Shown one piece after another: positions 45,202 to 56,000 of a stretch of 64,000 bases of DNA. Source of the stretch: Gyromitra esculenta (lineage: Eukaryota; Ascomycota; Pezizomycetes; Pezizales; Discinaceae); contig JBCAML010000002.1 in the NCBI GenBank assembly GCA_038503075.1, forward strand, positions 124,001-188,000, in the 5' to 3' direction. The notes beneath the pieces are model-generated. The model was not told the DNA's origin. It searched no databases and saw nothing but the letters and a program-made list of their open reading frames with translations. Both the position numbers and the translations under genes were made by a program. Numbering within the stretch: the stretch's first letter is position 1; each line of letters begins with the position of its first letter.

Positions 45202-48154
45202 ATGTCTAGTATCTTCACCTTTAACCCTTCTCCGCCCAAGCCTGCGTCTCCGTGGGCTAATAATACGCCCATCCATCCATCACCATCCACTACTCCGAAC
45301 CCATTGCCTACTACGGCAGAGTCTATCAGCGATGATACTCCAGGGCATCTCAAGACGAATAATAATTCTGGCCGATTCCGTGGCAGTTTCATTGATGCTA
45401 GTCACAAGAGATGGGGCGATGGGGTTGTGACAGATGGCGGGGAGACGGTAAAGGGGCTGGTATCAGAGCCTCAAATGGGTCCTACCGAGTATAAGCTGAG
45501 TCTTATTAGGGGAGGCAAGAGCGAAGCGCGGATGGATCAATTGACTACTCAATTGTTATGGCGATTGCAACAGAGCAGCCCGTAAGTCTAATTATACTCG
45601 GGGCTCGGTGGATTACATCAGCTAATTTTGTGGGTGATTTTTCAGTTACCATGGCAATTCTCTCACATCGAAATATCCAGAGGACGTATCCTCGTTGCTC
45701 CAGGAGTCCCAGGGAGCTCTTTATGAGCTTGGGGTCGCGGATGACGGAACTTTCGTTGGTCTCAGTGAGGAAGAACTGGATGCATCTCTCGATACCTTAC
45801 GTGGTATGGCAGCGAGGCTTGGATGCAGTGTAACAGTTGTCCGTAAAGTTTGTGTAGGATCCGTCGATGAGCGTGAAATCAGACGAGCGGAAGCAAAGCT
45901 TGCTGAGCATATCAAAGCCCGACTGAGAAACCAAAAAAATGGAAAGAGGTTATCTGCCGAAGAGGGTCAAATCAGAGATGCAGATAGTGTAGATGGGCAT
46001 GGTGACGCCGTTGTTGAGAAGTTTACAATCCCTAAGCTTGGAGACAAGCTTTGGGTTGCTGAAGCGTTCGTGAAGCCTGGCGATGGATCAGGTGTGACCC
46101 CGGCGAATTTGGACCTACACGAAACTATCAAGCCATCGGAGCCAAGAAGCACTACTGAGCAACTCCGGATAACATTGACCGGAGCATCCACTTGCGGAAA
46201 AACCACTTTGCTAGGAACCCTAAGCACAGGGGAGCTCGATAATGGACGAGGAAAGAGCCGACTCTCGTTGTTGCGTCATAGACACGAGTTGGTCTCTGGT
46301 ATTACTTCCTCGGTGGCTTGGGAAATAGTGGGGTATAGACCGGAATCAGATGACACCGATACCCGGCAGTCATCAAGCAAGAACGAAACATCTAGAGTTG
46401 TTAACTATGCGTCTGGTAATACTTCTTCCTGGACTGATATTCATGCTTCTGCGTCAGGTGGAAGAATTGCATTCTTGTCGGACTCCGCGGGAAATCCAAG
46501 ATTTATTAAAGCTACCTTTAGATCTCTTATTGGATGGGCTCCTCACTATGCTGCTTATCTGGTGGCAGCGAATAGTGACGAGACGGCTGATGACGGCGGA
46601 CTTGGCGGGCACGGCCACGCTCATTTGGCATTATGCAATAAATTGGGGCTGCGAATGCTGGTTATTATTACCAAGATGGATCTTGCTTCGAAAACCGGTC
46701 TAAAAAGGGTTTTTGGGTCGGTGCTGACTTACTTGAAAGAGCACGGGAAAAAGCCTGCCATTCTTTCGGGATTTGGGAAGCTTCCGGATGTCATCCGTGC
46801 TGTTGAAGCGGACCCTGAGCATGTAGTGCCAATAATATTCACATCCTCAGTTAAGGGCGACGGTATTGATTTGTTGCATGAACTCATTGCAAGATTACCA
46901 TTGCCAGAGCCTCCCCGGCCGCCGCTGACTAAGAATGTTATTGAGCCATTGCCAAGGACGAGTTTAGTCGGAGTTACGGAGGTTGCAGAGAAGGTTACAG
47001 CCATGGGTAATGGAGAGGAAACGAGGGTGGGAACAGATTCTAGGGAGGAAGAATTGATGTCTACACTATTTCACGTGGAGGAGATATATGGGATGCAACC
47101 GACGAGCAACAGTGAAGACACTGATGGCGGAGCAGTTATTGGAGGGCATGTGAGATACGGAAAAATATCAATAGGCGATGAATTTATCATTGGCCCTTTC
47201 CCTCCAATCGACAGCTTGTACTCGAGAAGCGGGACACCAACGCCGACAGCAACACCTACTCCAAATTCGCACTTGTCAACTTCTGGGGGACGAATGTTGA
47301 GGCAGCTATCTAAGAGCCCTGACAGCGCCGATGAAAGGAGATTTGGCACTCCTAGGAGATCCAAAGTGAGAGTGAAGGATGAAGAGGACGATACAGATGA
47401 GGACAGAGACACGGGTGATGAGTGGGAGTGGAGGGTGGTTAAGGCTGTGTCAGTACGGAGGTTGAGATTGCCAGTGAATACCCTTCACGCTGGTGAGGCT
47501 GGGACCTTGGGTGTCGTTCCCGTTGTGGAAAGGCCTTTAACGCCTGATCTTAGCTCACCAATCGACTTACTAACCATCAATAACAGACTAAAGATCACCT
47601 TCAACGATGGCGACGATGGTAGTAATGAGATACGGCCACCATTAGGAACGCCGACCGGGAAAGCTGTCACTTTCGTGAATCCTCCTCCTTCCAACACGCC
47701 TCCTGTGCCAATGAAGTTGAGGAAAGGAATGGTTATCCTAAATCGACCATCTACTAAGCTATGGCCAAAACCGCATATTGGATTCACAACTGCACTTGAT
47801 GACCCTGATGCTTGCTACTCGCTTGCGGTAGGAAGTAGTGTTATGGTCTATATCGCATCCATCCGTATTGCAGCTAGAGTGGCTTCTGTTGAGCCTCATC
47901 CTCCTCCGCTCCATACATCAGTCCCGAAGAAAAAAACCGATGACGCACTCGGTATCTTTAATCTGGATGATGAATTTGATGACAGCCCGGAAGAGGAGCA
48001 TGCAGATGATGATATGAAGGAGAGAGCGTATACGTTTGAGTTTAGTAACCGCGCAGAGTGGATCGAAGAAGGAGCCACGGTACTAATTATGCCAGGTGGT
48101 GGGGAGAGAGGGTTGGGAGCATTTGTGGGGAAGGTTGTGAACAGGCTGAGTTGA
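45202..48154 (+). CDS. GTPBP1/2-like translational GTPase
   Basis: Two exons, 45202-45581 and 45646-48154. The 64-nt intron (donor GTAAGT, branch GCTAAT, acceptor CAG) gives 962 aa. The first ~125 residues are Pro/Thr-rich. A conserved GTPBP-type segment follows (YELGVADDGTFVGLSEEELD). The EF-Tu-like G domain then has all five motifs: GASTCGKTT (P loop, about 305), GITSSV (G2), DSAGNPRF (G3, about 404), TKMD (G4, about 469) and SSVKGDG (G5). Beta-barrel domains 2 and 3 follow (GGHVRYGKISIGDEFIIGP and VYIASIRIAARVASVEP). Linkers rich in Thr-Pro and acidic residues are fungal additions. By family knowledge these GTPases relate to Hbs1/eRF3 and act in ribosome rescue or mRNA surveillance; the exact role here is inferred. 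A CGAGTGA motif copy lies 203 bp past the stop, same orientation. Confidence 0.92.
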
Positions 48155-48356
48155 GTGGTTGAAATTGGACTTATTTTGTTGATTATGTTTATTTTGCTTG
48201 TTTTTATTTTTGGTTTTATTGTCAAGGGCAATCCTTGGATGGCTAAATCGCAAGCTGTTCAATACCAGATTAAAGGTCTGGTAATAGAGGTTTTTGATAG
48301 AGTTGGATTTTTTTTATAGCCACATAAATATTGTTGAAAACTCACTTTTTTTTGAT

Positions 48357-48375
48357 CGAGTGATAACGCATGATT
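48357..48375 (+). promoter_or_regulatory. Bipartite CGAGTGA motif, copy 19
   Basis: CGAGTGAT, spacer AACGC, second half ATGA (full ATGATT). In the GTPase 3' flank, sense orientation. Confidence 0.55.
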
Positions 48376-49610
48376 TAGCTGTTTCCTTGATGACAAATCA
48401 GTATGGCTCACGAGGACATGCTGCTCGGTGATGTAGGATAGCTATACATAGTATAGAAAGTGTGGGATTCCCTCTCTTTGAATCTACTTCTCGTTATATA
48501 AACTCCAAATTCAGTCTTTTTGGTGGGATTATATTGTTCATTTTCCATCCAAGAACCCTCCGCAATCTCTCAATGCAATACATATATTATATAAGGGTCA
48601 TTGTGCAAAAACATGCATTCTCTATAGCTACATAGCTCTCGACAGTAGCTTAGATTCGCCACATATTACCATAATTTAGGCAATAACATAGAAAGTACAA
48701 AGATATTCATGACCAGAGAGTTTGTGGGTGGTCTTCTTGCTTCTTCAAGGCGAAATCTATGGTACCCTCATTCAATCAAATAATTTGCCTAGCATATTCA
48801 ATGACTCAATTGTGTTTCCTCATCGGCATATATTTTTTTGCCTCTCTTTTCGTGGTTACAACTTTTGATTTTAGTTTTTTTTTAATGTCGGTTACTGTCT
48901 AAAACGCAGGTCTTCGCTAAACGAAAATAAATTTTGCAGTAACGTTTGTTTTTTACTGTATTTTTTTTTGTCGGTTCTCCAGGTGCCCCAAGAAATACTT
49001 CTTCTTTACTTGAGCAGCTCAGAGCAAGCCCTAAGATTCAAGAGGAACCTCGAGATCTACTCTCCTGCTCGCCTCGAGGATCATCCTATTTTTGTAGCTT
49101 TAAAAACGGATTCCGGGGAAATAAAAGGGAGAGGGTTGATTACGTGTACATGTGCAGTTATCTAAGATTGTACTATAGCTGCTTTAGATGGTGATCTGCG
49201 GATGAGGATGTTTAGAGATACGAGATGAGCGGGACATGACAGATTGATAAATTCATGGAACTGCTTCCTATACGCATATGAATAAACTCAACGAGAGTGC
49301 GGTGCGAACAGCGTTGGTGGGGGTGGGGATGATGATTGTGAAAGAATCAAGAGACGAGGTTAAGGGGACGAAAAAGATACACGCTTTCGTAAGACTAGGA
49401 AGGTTTGGCCGGGTGGTTAGCATATTCTGTATGTTCGCCTCTTTGGTCAGCCATGAGGCACTAGCTCCCCCTGCTTGACGGGTAATCTATGCTTTTGCTG
49501 TAGCTAGAGGTGGACTGTTCGACTCTCTATGCTCCCTCTATTTTTCTTCTTCTCCTTCGCATGTTGTTCTACGATGCATTGGGCGAGAACCTGTCGAGCC
49601 AATTCTATTA

Positions 49611-49629
49611 CGAGTGACAGCCTATGCTT
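49611..49629 (+). promoter_or_regulatory. Bipartite CGAGTGA motif, copy 20 (one mismatch)
   Basis: CGAGTGAC, spacer AGCCT, second half ATGC instead of RTGA. The last copy before the transposon nest. Confidence 0.4.
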
Positions 49630-51305
49630 GGACCCTCGCTCCACCAAACATAGCTAGGCTGATAAATGATCACAATAGGGATATTTACTGTTAATGCGAG
49701 TAGTTCGAACATGCATTGGGGCTCACGCACATGATGTAATCTTTTCCCACCACCAGATCTATGGTTTTGGGGCGTCGTTCCAGCTTGCATAACAGCACAG
49801 CTTAGCTAAGGAGACATGATTGGATTAGAGTTAGTGAACTGCATGTCCATCCTATATGAACTTTTATTCGAATATCATGTGCAAAAGATGGGGAAATATA
49901 TCCCTTTTGACGGTGGCTGTAAGACATCTCTATCCTCTCCTCCTGACCTCAAACACAGCACATTCACGTACAGATGGCAACCCCTTATCGCGATCAGAGG
50001 TAAGTAAATAGATCGGTTTGAGAAGTTTTTGGTATTTCTGCCTCGTGGCGTCTGTGGTTAATTCCGAATAGTACTCAATCTAAAAATTAGTTGAATCCCC
50101 TGAATTTGTTTAGGTAGCCTTGTCGTGGATTCGGGGAAGATGGTGACAAAAGAGAGGGATCTAGAGGGGGTAAAGAAGGTGATATGAGAGCCTATAGGGA
50201 TGGTACAAGAATACGGGATAAAGGAATTGGGGGAACGGGAGAGAAAGTGAGGAGAGGGGTTATTGTTGAAAGAAATAACACGGAGTATCGAAGCACAAGA
50301 GAGAGAGGACCTAGTGAGAGAGGGATGAGTGAGAGAGTGTATTGAACGAATGGAACTAGGGATAAAGAAACTGGAGCAACCGGAACGAGAAATGTGGGAC
50401 AGATAATTACGAGAGCTTCAAGCGATACATGCGTCGTTGGTGCAGAAATTATTCGACAATTGAGAGGCAGAACAAGAGACAAGACGGAAGGGCGAGATAG
50501 AACGATCGAGAGGAAACAGTGGATGAAGGACAGCATGCGTGAGCGGAAAGAGAGTGACAGCGTGGAGAGATGGGAGCCTATTTCAAAGCTGTGCTCTGAA
50601 TAATCGGACACGGGCGGCTATGGGACGCTTCGGCTCACATTGCTATACATCCTTAGTATACGTACCCCAGAGCGCCTCGGGGGCACCTCGGAATTGTCTC
50701 GTAGACCGCCTTGAGGACGTGTACATATAGTTTTCGATCTTCCCTCTAGCTCTGTCCCTCAATCTCAAATCCAATACTCATAGTTTATATGTCCATCATG
50801 ATCATGCCGAGACATATACCATCAATTAAGGAAAGATTACAAGGCAATAGCCATAATTGATGCCGAGAGCGCACCTAGTTCCCTCTTTTACTGTGATACT
50901 CCTAGTTTCCAAACCCATATTTTTAACTTGGAGATCGAATAAGCGCTTGTCAATATCACGTGTCTATAATCAAGACAATCTGCTCTCGTTGTAGTGGTTG
51001 AGTACGTACCTGCCACTCGATAGCGACCAGACCATCGTCGTAATTTTGATGATCGTAACAAATATGTTATTAATCATTTCTCAAATCAAGTCCAAGCAGT
51101 ATTGCGTTCCACCCCAAGCGACAACACACACGACAGAACGAACTTTTGAAAATAACTCAACAACCAACGGTTCAAACAACAAACCAGGCATATATTCGAA
51201 ATCAGCAGACAAATCTCTATTACCATACCCGCCTGCGAAAATCCAACTCACTTTTTGCGGTTTTTGGTGTTTCCACGTCGGTTTTCTGAGTGGCAACCCC
51301 ACCAA

Positions 51306-51310
51306 AATTG
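51306..51310. repeat. Left target-site duplication AATTG of the Gypsy element
   Basis: AATTG directly precedes the 5' LTR (51311) and recurs directly after the 3' LTR (57108-57112). A 5-bp duplication is the norm for Ty3/Gypsy integrases. Confidence 0.85.
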
Positions 51311-51717
51311 TTTCATGGATGGTTATTTCGTTGATGGGTCGGTTGCATGAGCGGTTGGTTGTTGCGTCTTAATAATTATTCTTTGTGTTTCTATGGGTTT
51401 CCTATTACAATGAGTCATGTCTTTGTCATCGAACGAGTTGGAACGTGGTATATAAGCGAAGGGATTTCCCCTCTTATTGTACTTTTCCTTCTTCTTTCTT
51501 TAAGCAACGTCTTCTATAGTCCACTCTTGTATTTCACAATACAAAGCATCGGTTATCTTCATAACGCTTACGTCGCCCGTAAATCTCAAGTCCTCTATCT
51601 TGAGCAACACTCCGTAGGCTGTGGAATCCCGTAATTCTCTCGTCGCTTAGTTTTTCCTTCAAGTAGCACTGCTCATCTCGGGGGATGCGAGGCTTGAAGA
51701 CAAACTCCGCCTTGAGA
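51311..51717 (+). repeat. 5' LTR of the Gypsy element
   Basis: 407 bp. Identical to the 3' LTR for the first ~234 bp, then differing by many 1-4-bp indels over the last ~170 bp. A TATATAAG box lies at 51449-51456. Shared modules with the solo LTRs at 59412 and 63073 include TTTCAYGG, AAGCAACGT, ACAATACAA, TAGCACTGCTCA and the GAGA end. Confidence 0.9.
51449..51456 (+). promoter_or_regulatory. TATA box of the 5' LTR
   Basis: TATATAAG within U3 of the 5' LTR, repeated identically in the 3' LTR. Transcription should start about 30-60 bp downstream. Confidence 0.6.
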
Positions 51718-51949
51718 TTACGTTCTTCATCCATCCTCTCTGCACCTCCTCACGCTGTACAAAACCTCCAGCCTTGAGCAGCCTGCCCCTGCCCCTTGGA
51801 CCTTCCCCACCTTTGAGAACTTCCAAGCCGCCGCCAATGCCGACCTCGCTTCCGCCTACGAGGAAATCCGCTCGCACTATCAACAGCGAGTAGATAACCT
51901 CACATACGCAGACCTACAGCTTGAAGAAGCTACCCAGGAGAGGAACAAC

Positions 51950-53017
51950 ATGACGGCCAGGTTCAATACCTGCCAATCCCAGTTACAGGCAGCCGAAGTA
52001 GAAATCGCCCGCCTCCAAAACACCGCCCCCCCACCACCTGCCCCGTCGCCGCCACCCCCTCCCGCTCACACTCAAGGAGGCCGCTCGGATAAGATGCCCG
52101 ACCCGGATAAGTTCAATGGGTCTCGCGACAAACTCCCCGGATTCGTGTTACAACTCAGGTCGAAGCTTTCGGTCAACGCCGACCGTTTCTCAAATAGCAA
52201 CAATATGGTGCTATATGCTATTAGCCGTCTCGAGGGAGCTGCCCTCGAACAAGTTCGCCATTCCGTACTTCCTGACGGAACCACCACCTGGAACTCCGCC
52301 GCCGACCTAATCACTGCTTTGGAAACAGCCTTTGGCGACCCCGACCCTCTCGGTACTGCCCGCCGCGAGCTACACCAACTTCGACAAGGGAAGCGAGATT
52401 TCTCTGCCTACCTTGCCGACTTCCAGCGTATTATGGGACGCCTCAACTACGATGAATCAGCCAAGAATGATGCACTAGAGTACGGCATGTCGGACGAACT
52501 AAAGGAAGCAGTAGTAACTGTTGCCGACTTCCCTACCACCTTCACTTCCCTCTGTGCCTTCCTCCTCCGCCTGGATAACCGAATCCGAGCAAGAAGAGAG
52601 GAGAAGAAAAATGCCGTCCGCAACACCATGGGACAATTCACCGCCCCCGCCGCCGCCCCCGCCGCCTATACTCCCACTTCCTCCTTTGTCCCTGGAGGAC
52701 TTGCCCCCATGGATCTTTCTTTCGGTCGTACCTCCACCTCTCGCCCCGCTCCTGAACAACGATACGTTCAAGTAAATGGGAGAAGGAAGTTGTCCCCTGA
52801 AGAGAAATCTTGGAGACAAACCAATAATCGATGCTTGTTTTGCGCCGGAGAAGGACATATCTTCTCCAACTGCCCTTCCGCCTCCAAACGCCCCGCCATG
52901 AGAGGAGCCGTTACCAATGCCGCCGCCGCACCCCCAGCTCCATCTGTTTTTCCGCCGCCCCTGCCTCCTCGTTTTCCTGCCTTCGATGCAGCAGACTCAG
53001 TTGAGTCTTTAAACTAG
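51950..53017 (+). CDS. gag: Gag (retrotransposon capsid-like) protein
   Basis: A 355-aa frame from the first ATG. The N-terminal part is a predicted coiled coil (CQSQLQAAEVEIARLQ), then a Pro-rich linker. The retrotransposon gag domain follows (LEGAALEQVRHSVLPDG, then WNSAADLITALETAFGD, then FSAYLADFQRIMGRLNYDE). Near the C-terminus is one zinc knuckle, CLFCAGEGHIFSNC, a CX2CX4HX4C motif. Gag packages element RNA into virus-like particles. The same frame stays open and coiled-coil-like for about 75 codons upstream of the ATG (LYKTSSLEQ, ADLASAYEEIRSHYQQRVD) without another ATG, so the true N-terminus may have been lost or may start at a non-AUG codon. Gag ends at TAG 53015-53017, directly after a slippery heptamer. 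Confidence 0.92.
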   Translation: MTARFNTCQSQLQAAEVEIARLQNTAPPPPAPSPPPPPAHTQGGRSDKMPDPDKFNGSRDKLPGFVLQLRSKLSVNADRFSNSNNMVLYAISRLEGAALEQVRHSVLPDGTTTWNSAADLITALETAFGDPDPLGTARRELHQLRQGKRDFSAYLADFQRIMGRLNYDESAKNDALEYGMSDELKEAVVTVADFPTTFTSLCAFLLRLDNRIRARREEKKNAVRNTMGQFTAPAAAPAAYTPTSSFVPGGLAPMDLSFGRTSTSRPAPEQRYVQVNGRRKLSPEEKSWRQTNNRCLFCAGEGHIFSNCPSASKRPAMRGAVTNAAAAPPAPSVFPPPLPPRFPAFDAADSVESLN

Positions 53018-56000
53018 TTCAACCAGAGTCGCCTTGTGACCCTGCTCTGGTTTCTTTTTCTTCTTTGTCAGCATTTTCTATTTCTGGGTTTTCAGTGTCG
53101 GATGTGTGTGTGGAGGATAATTTGGATGGGGAACATTTTGTAGTTTCATGTAGTCTTTCCCACCAAAATAAAGTCATAAAAACACACGCACTTCTTGACA
53201 CTGGAGCCTCGGGATTTGCTTTCATTGATGAAAAATTCGTGCGTCACCATTCCCTACCATTGTCTCCCCTCAAAACCCCTCGCCAATTAGAAGTCATTGA
53301 CGGCCGAACAATTGCCTCGGGAGACATTACTAACCTTTGCCACTTGGAGCTTTCAATCCAACAACATAATGAAAAAGCTCCCTTTTTCGTCACTAAGCTA
53401 GGACATTATCCCCTAGTACTCGGTATCCCATGGATGAACCTCCACGACATCCACCTACAATTCGCCAATAAAAGCATTGAATTCAATTCTGAGATCTGCA
53501 CCACCCACTGTGCCCCCAAGCAACCTATTGTTTCCGTCGCTGCTATCCCACCTCCAGCTAAACTTAACGCCGCCTTTATTGGAGCCGCTAGTTTCCGCAT
53601 GCTCGCCAGGAAAAAAGGTGTTCAGGTCTATTCAATGTCTCTATATGAAATAAACAAGGTCCTCGATAGTAAAACCACTAAAGAGGAATGGAGACAAAGG
53701 ATACCCGCTGAATACCATGAATACCTGGACATGTTTGATAAAGCAAAGGCCCAAGGACTCCCTCCCCGCCGCCCCTATGACCATCGGATTACCCTTCAAG
53801 AAGGCAAAGAACCACCATTCGGCCCCCTTTATGGTATGTCGCGAGATGAACTTCTGGTCCTTAAGAAGTACATCGAAGACAATCTAGAGAAGGGTTTTAT
53901 TCGCGCCAGCTCCTCTTCTGCCGGTTCCCCTGTCCTCTTCGCTGCAAAACCCGATGGATCTCTACGCCTCTGTGTAGACTACCGAGGCCTTAACGCTCTT
54001 ACTATCAAAGATCGATATACCTCCCCGCTTGTCAAAGAAACTCTCGACCGCCTCGCTAAAGCACAATGGTATTCCAAACTAGACCTTCGAGATGGATTTC
54101 ACCAAATCCGCATCGCAGAAGGAGAGGAATGGAAAACCGCTTTCAGGACTCGTTATGGTCTTTACGAATACATGGTTATGCCATTCGGCCTCACCAATGC
54201 CCCCGGAACCTTCCAGCGCTTTGTCAATGATTCTCTCCGAGAATACTTGGACCTCTTTTGCACGGCCTATCTCGACGATATTCTTATCTATAGTGATACC
54301 CTCGCCGAACATAAAATCCACGTCCGACAAGTTCTCGATGCCTTGAAAGCCAACAATATCCTTCTCAAACCTGAGAAGTGTGAATTCCACGTGCAGTCTA
54401 TTAAATACCTCGGCCTAATCCTCACCCCCGAAGGCATAAAGATGGACGATGATAAATTAAAAGCCGTCCGAGACTGGAACCGCCCGAAGTCAATTAAAGA
54501 CGTACAAGCCTTCCTCGGTTTTGCGAACTTTTACCGAAGGTTTATCTTGGGATTTTCTCGTCTTGCCGCCCCTCTTACCGCCTTTACAAAAAAAGGCATT
54601 GTTTTCGAATGGACCGTTGAAGCTGAACTCGCTTTTGAAGCTCTAAAAGACGCCTTCACTAAAGCACCCGTACTCATTCACTTCGACCCCAGGAAAAAGA
54701 TCTTTGTTGAATCCGACGCTTCTGACTTCGTCTCCGGCGGTGTCCTCTCTCAACTCGACGATCAAGGCATACTACATCCCGTGGCATTCTTCTCTAAGAA
54801 ACATTCACCCGCTGAATGTAACTACGAGATCTATGACAAAGAATTGTTAGCTATCATCCGCTGCTTCGAGGAATGGAGACCTGAACTTGAGGGATCTGAG
54901 TTACCCATATCTGTCATTACCGACCATAAAAACTTAGAGTATTTCATGACTACTAAGCAACTTAACCGGAGACAAGTTAGATGGGCAGAATACCTCTCAC
55001 GCTTTGACTTTGTCATTACGTACCGACCAGGAGTACAGGGAGGAAAGCCGGACGCACTCACTCGGAGATCAGGAGATCTCCCTGAAGAAGGAGATGAAAG
55101 ACTACAACACCAGCACCAAGTAGTCCTGAAGGAGAGGAATCTAGACCCTAAGTTGAGTTTGTTTTCGGGTTCTTTAACAAATGAACCCGCTGAATTGGAT
55201 GCCCCCCTTGAAGGATTAATGAACCAAGGATATACCGCTGACCCGTTCCCACAAAAAATCCTTCTAGCACTTAGAAATGGTGAACGACAATCTAAAGAGA
55301 TTACCTTGGGCGATTGTACCGAGAATAACGGCCGTTTATTCTACCGACAAAAGCTCTATATCCCCGATTACGATCCTCTTCGCCTCCTCATATTGAAACG
55401 ATACCATGATGCTCCCTCCGCCGGCCACCCAGGACGTGAAAAATCCTTTGAACTCATCTCAAGAGATTTTTATTGGCCAAAGATGAGAGAGTACATTGGC
55501 CGCTATACACGAAACTGCCATACCTGTCGACGAGCTAAACCAAGTACCCTCGGTACCCATGGCGTCCTGAAACCACTTCCAATTCCTAATCGCCCCTGGG
55601 AAGAACTATCAATGGACTTCGTCACCGGTCTTCCAGAATCTAACGGTTTTGATGCTATTATGGTCGTGGTAGATCGACTCTCGAAGATGCGGCACCTTAT
55701 CCCGTGTAATACAACGGTCAATGCTGAACAGACCGCCGAACTGTACCTCCAAAATGTCTGGAAACTTCATGGGCTCCCTTCCCATATTACTTCCGATAGA
55801 GGAACACAGTTCACCGCAAAGTTTTGGAAGTACCTCTGCCAACGCTTGAACATTGCCGCCCGTATGTCCACCTCCTTTCATCCAGAAACGGACGGACAAA
55901 CTGAACGCCTTAATGCGGTGATGGAACAATACCTTCGTTGTTATGTATCCTACCAACAAGACGACTGGTCTAAATGGTTACCCATTGCCGAGTTTGCTGC

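Larger units (their letters stand above)
48155..51305. other. Intergenic region before the retrotransposon nest
   Basis: No supported gene. CGAGTGA motif copies lie at 48357 and 49611. From about 50140 to 50560 the plus strand is strongly purine-rich (GA-rich), giving long open frames of biased composition. The last ~300 bp are the target into which the Gypsy element inserted. Confidence 0.5.

Noticed and set aside
48968..49165. Short plus-strand frame with protein-like composition (VPQEILLLYLSSSEQALRFK)
   Set aside because: Only about 60 codons, no ATG in a good context and no partner exon found. Could be a relic.
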